Below, in pieces: positions 61,554 to 64,000 of a DNA stretch of 64,000 bases. The position numbers and the translations under genes were made by a program. The notes under the pieces are model-generated. The model was not told the DNA's origin, ran no database searches, and worked only from the letters and a program-made list of their open reading frames with translations. Source of the stretch: Novibacillus thermophilus (lineage in GTDB: Bacteria; Bacillota; Bacilli; Thermoactinomycetales; Novibacillaceae); NCBI RefSeq assembly GCF_002005165.1, contig NZ_CP019699.1, positions 2,232,001-2,296,000 on the forward strand, given 5' to 3'. The number at the start of each line of letters is the position of its first letter. Position 1 is the first letter of the stretch.

Positions 61554-61700
61554 ATGGAGTACATCGCCGGATTCGTTTCTCAAGTGGGCTTTCCCATTGC
61601 AGTGAGCATATATTTACTCGTCCGCATCGAAGGAAAACTGGAATGGCTGACGGAAGCGATCCTCGATTTGTCCCGGTCCATCTCCAACATGAAGCATTAG
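61554..61700 (+). CDS. YvrJ-family protein
   Basis: 48 residues. The sequence EYIAGFVSQVGFPIAVSIYL, LVRIEGKLEWLTEAILDLS fits the YvrJ family: one membrane helix and a short helical tail. In Bacillus subtilis yvrJ lies beside the sigO-rsoA genes, which supports the link to the sigma factor here. GGAGG precedes GTG 61551 and ATG 61554; I use the ATG. Function unknown. Confidence 0.87.
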   Translation: MEYIAGFVSQVGFPIAVSIYLLVRIEGKLEWLTEAILDLSRSISNMKH

Positions 61701-61788
61701 AAAGTCTTATCGTGGACATAAATGGAAATGAGCTGTTATTTGTACTATCATTAGAAGTAACATCGTAAGGATGAAGGAGAGAAGTCGC

Positions 61789-62574
61789 ATGGACTTACGT
61801 TTGGCGGGAAAAGTGGCGCTCGTAACCGCGGCGAGCCGCGGTCTGGGAAAGGCGATTGCGGCGGAACTCAGCCGGGAAGGGGCTGACGTTGTCATGTGCA
61901 GCCGGAACAAAGACAACATCGAGCGGGCGGCTCACGACATAGCCGAGGAGACAGGCGGACGGGTGATTCCGGTGACAGGGGATGTCAGCCGTCTGGATGA
62001 CATTCAGTCGGTCGTCAGTCGCGTTCAGCAGGCGTACGGCAAACTCGATGTGTTGGTGTGCAATGCAGGCGGACCGCCTGGCGGTCCATTCGAATCGTTT
62101 GATGATGCGGCATGGCAATCTGCTTTTGAGACGAATTTACTCAGTGTTGTGCGTTTAGTCCGTGAGTGTCTTCCATTGATGAAAGACAATGGGGGCCGAA
62201 TTCTCGCTGTCGCTTCATCGTCGGTGAAAGTCCCCATACCGGGGTTGATCCTGTCTAACGTAATGCGGTCCGGGGTGGCCGGCCTCATGAAAACACTGGC
62301 CAACGAACTGGCTCCGTACGACATTTTGGTCAATACGGTCTGCCCGGGGCGCATTGCGACAGATCGTGTGGCGGAACTGGATGCGGCAAAGGCGGAACAA
62401 AACGGGATGAGCCTAGAGAGCGTCAAACGAGAAATGGAAGGGCAAATCCCATTGAAGCGTTATGGAAAGCCAGAAGAGTTCGCCAAGGTGGTCGCTTTTC
62501 TCGCGTCCGAAGCGAACAGTTATATGACCGGTTCGACGCTCATGATCGACGGCGGCATGGTTCAGGCCCTTTAA
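61789..62574 (+). CDS. SDR family oxidoreductase lacking the usual YxxxK
   Basis: 261 residues. Cofactor loop TAASRGLG, then CNAGGPPGG, and CPGRIATDRV; C-terminal IDGGMVQAL as in FabG-like proteins. The serine is in AVASSSVKVP, but where YxxxK is expected there is ILSNVMRSGVAGLMKTLANE, so Tyr is replaced. A known subgroup of SDRs has this SNxxR pattern; its reaction is unclear. ATG 61789 has AAGGAG. The Asp23 gene follows 31 nt later and may share its transcript. Confidence 0.88.
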   Translation: MDLRLAGKVALVTAASRGLGKAIAAELSREGADVVMCSRNKDNIERAAHDIAEETGGRVIPVTGDVSRLDDIQSVVSRVQQAYGKLDVLVCNAGGPPGGPFESFDDAAWQSAFETNLLSVVRLVRECLPLMKDNGGRILAVASSSVKVPIPGLILSNVMRSGVAGLMKTLANELAPYDILVNTVCPGRIATDRVAELDAAKAEQNGMSLESVKREMEGQIPLKRYGKPEEFAKVVAFLASEANSYMTGSTLMIDGGMVQAL

Positions 62575-62605
62575 CATTAGAACAAAGAAACGGAGGCATA
62601 CGACA

Positions 62606-62992
62606 TTGGCAAATGAACAGGATGGTCAAGTACGCATAGCAGATGACGTCGTGGCCGTCATTGCTGGCATAGCGGCGACGGAGACGGATGGCATCGCCGG
62701 CATGTCCGGTGGAGTGACGGAAGGTTTTACGAGACGTGTCACCGGAAAGAATGTCACCCGGGGGGTTAGCGTCGAAGTCGGCGAGCTGGAGGCGGCCATC
62801 GACTTGCGCGTCATCGTGCAGTACGGGGCGAAAATTCACGAAGTGTCCCGCCAGCTGCAGCACAACGTGAAACAGGCCGTAGAATCGATGACAGGATTAA
62901 ACGTTATTGAGGTGAATGTGAAAGTGGAAGGTGTCGTTTTGGCCGAAGAGGGAAAACATGCACCTGAAGAAGGCGAACAGCGGGTCAAATGA
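62606..62992 (+). CDS. Asp23/Gls24 family envelope stress response protein
   Basis: 128 residues. QVRIADDVVAVIAGIAATET at the start, GVSVEVGELEAAIDLRVIVQ in the middle and GLNVIEVNVKVEGV near the end define the family. Asp23 proteins lie at the membrane through partners and respond to cell wall stress. TTG 62606 has ACGGAGG. A terminator follows, and the group II intron begins right after it. Confidence 0.92.
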   Translation: MANEQDGQVRIADDVVAVIAGIAATETDGIAGMSGGVTEGFTRRVTGKNVTRGVSVEVGELEAAIDLRVIVQYGAKIHEVSRQLQHNVKQAVESMTGLNVIEVNVKVEGVVLAEEGKHAPEEGEQRVK

Positions 62993-63011
62993 CGGAAAAG
63001 CGGAGCAAAAA

Positions 63012-63047
63012 GCGCTTGAATATCCGAGGGGATTCAAGCGCCTTTTT
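63012..63047 (+). terminator. Intrinsic terminator of asp23, probable intron target
   Basis: GCGCTTGAAT (63012-63021) pairs with ATTCAAGCGC (63032-63041), followed by TTTTT. The intron sequence begins 2-3 nt later. Confidence 0.88.
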
Positions 63048-63049
63048 CT

Positions 63050-64000
63050 GTACGCCCAGCATGGGCGTCATCTATAGGGTGAAAGTCCCGAACGGGGGCT
63101 GGCGAGCGCCTACCGTAGTCAAAGGCAAGGGTGTCCGTCGCGAGGCGGAATCTGAAGGAAGCCGGAGACAAACGCACGGGTCAAGGTACACGAACTGGAT
63201 TTGAGGCAGGATTAGTTGGATGAGTTGCCAGAACACAACGAAATCCAAAGCCGCCAAGGGCTCATCCTGTAAACTCCAGTGATCGCGGGCGGAAAGATGA
63301 CGCTCTTATCTGGGGAGGCCTGCGGAACACGCGAAGTAACATCGTAACCGCAGTCGAGAGGCTGCGCTGAATCCGCAGGAGTCAGCAGAGGCCATAGTAC
63401 GCAAGTACGGGGCGCCGGAAAGCGGAAGGGCCGAACCGAAAGGAGAGAGGAAACCGATGCGTTCGAGAGAAGAGCGCAGACAGCAGAATATCCCGCAAGG
63501 GAGCTGCCAACAGAGAGCAGCGGTGAAGCCGCGAGGGTATGTTGGAGCGCCGAGCTCTTCTCCGGCACAAGTCGCCCCTTCCTCTCGCGAAGACCATAAC
63601 GACTTGCTGGACAGGATGCTTGAGAGAGAAAATCTCTTGCTCGCATAACAAGCGAGTGGTCCGAAACGGAGGAGCGCCCGGAGTGGACGGAGTAACGGTA
63701 GCTGAACTGCAGGCTTACCTGAACACACACTGGGCACAGGTGAAAGCAGAGCTCCTAGCGGGAACCTACAAACCCGCGCCAGTCAAACGGGTGGAAATCC
63801 CCAAACCTGGAGGCGGCGTGAGGCTTCTAGGGATCCCGACCGCGATGGACCGGCTCCTCCAGCAAGCCCTGCTGCAAGTGATGCATCCGATCTTCGATGC
63901 TCACTTCTCATGGGACAGCTACGGCTTCCGACCAGGGAAGCGAGCCCATGATGCGGTCCTTCAAGCCCAGCGCTATATCCAGAGTGGATACAGATGGGTT
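63050..64000 (+). mobile_element. Group II intron (probably class C), truncated by the window end
   Basis: The 5' end GTACGCCCAGCATGGGCGTC and the nearby TAGGGTGAAAGTCCC are typical of bacterial group II intron ribozymes. About 400 nt of structured RNA (domains I-III) precede the reverse transcriptase frame, which sits in domain IV. The position directly after an intrinsic terminator is the habit of class C introns. Domains V-VI and the 3' end lie outside the window. Confidence 0.85.
63457..64000 (+). pseudogene. ltrA: Group II intron reverse transcriptase/maturase, frameshifted and cut by window end
   Basis: From ATG 63457 (AAAGGAGAG upstream) the frame reads to DLLDRMLERENLLLA and hits TAA at 63646-63648. 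The next frame continues the protein at once: KRVVRNGGAPGVDGVTVAEL, PKPGGGVRLLGIPT, DRLLQQALLQ and SYGFRPGKRAHDAV, which are RT motifs 0-2 of intron-encoded proteins. One extra A in GCATAACAAG causes the break (GCATACAAG would be in frame). The frame is open at the window end, so the catalytic YxDD is not seen. Without frameshifting the protein would not be made from this copy. Confidence 0.85.

Overview
The window reads as the chromosome of an endospore-forming member of the Bacilli. Supporting genes include a CotF-type coat protein, a tiny YjcZ-type sporulation peptide, a ComK-type competence regulator, YlaN, the rhomboid protease GluP, a YvrJ/DUF1659/DUF2922 group, AGGAGG-type ribosome binding sites, frequent GTG/TTG starts and many intrinsic terminators. 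Most of the DNA looks moderately GC-rich by eye; the first 4.2 kb is clearly more AT-rich. I cannot name the genus. No rRNA, tRNA or CRISPR array was seen.

Layout. 1-4.2 kb: end of an AraC-type regulator, a LmbE/PIG-L deacetylase and an ATPase-less sugar ABC importer (binding protein plus two permeases). 4.5-7.4 kb: an AtoE-type transporter and an M20-type carbamoylase/amidohydrolase. 7.7-10.1 kb: a chemoreceptor behind a SigD-like promoter. 10.3-21.4 kb: housekeeping genes (thioesterase, Nudix, fRMsr, FolC-like ligase, M29 aminopeptidase, PTS enzyme I, cold-shock protein, LysM protein, GluP, glutaminase, YlaN, FAH-family enzyme). 21.5-29.7 kb: a complete type II Wadjet anti-plasmid system, jetABCD. 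29.7-41.3 kb: small and low-complexity genes, many probably spore-related: two glutamine-rich proteins, one with 105-bp tandem repeats; YyaL; glutaredoxin; a ComK homologue with a LexA-like box inside its promoter; a di-heme cytochrome; a three-gene unit with an FMN glutamate-synthase-like enzyme; CotF; and a frameshifted DUF2512 gene. 41.4-45.5 kb: class II aldolase, SDR, alpha/beta hydrolase and lipid kinase.

45.6-54.0 kb is a coherent glycolate pathway. A lactate/glycolate permease imports glycolate, GlcDEF-type subunits oxidise it to glyoxylate, and malate synthase condenses glyoxylate with acetyl-CoA. An IclR regulator lies inside the operon, and GTTTC/GAAAC inverted repeats sit just after the aceB promoter. 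54.5-57.9 kb pairs a Tat-exported gluconate-dehydrogenase-like enzyme (subunit 3 plus GMC flavoprotein) with its own tatA and a tatC that carries a frameshift. 58-63 kb holds an MBL hydrolase, Dps, YjcZ, a small sigma factor followed by DUF1659, DUF2922 and YvrJ genes, an SDR lacking the usual YxxxK, and Asp23. The window ends inside a group II intron, probably class C, that begins directly after the asp23 terminator and whose reverse transcriptase gene is frameshifted.

The best leads are the LexA-like box in the comK promoter, the repeat-bearing Gln-rich protein and its small paralogue, the Wadjet operon with its upstream palindrome, the orphan sigma factor with its small-gene trio, and the intron at the terminator.
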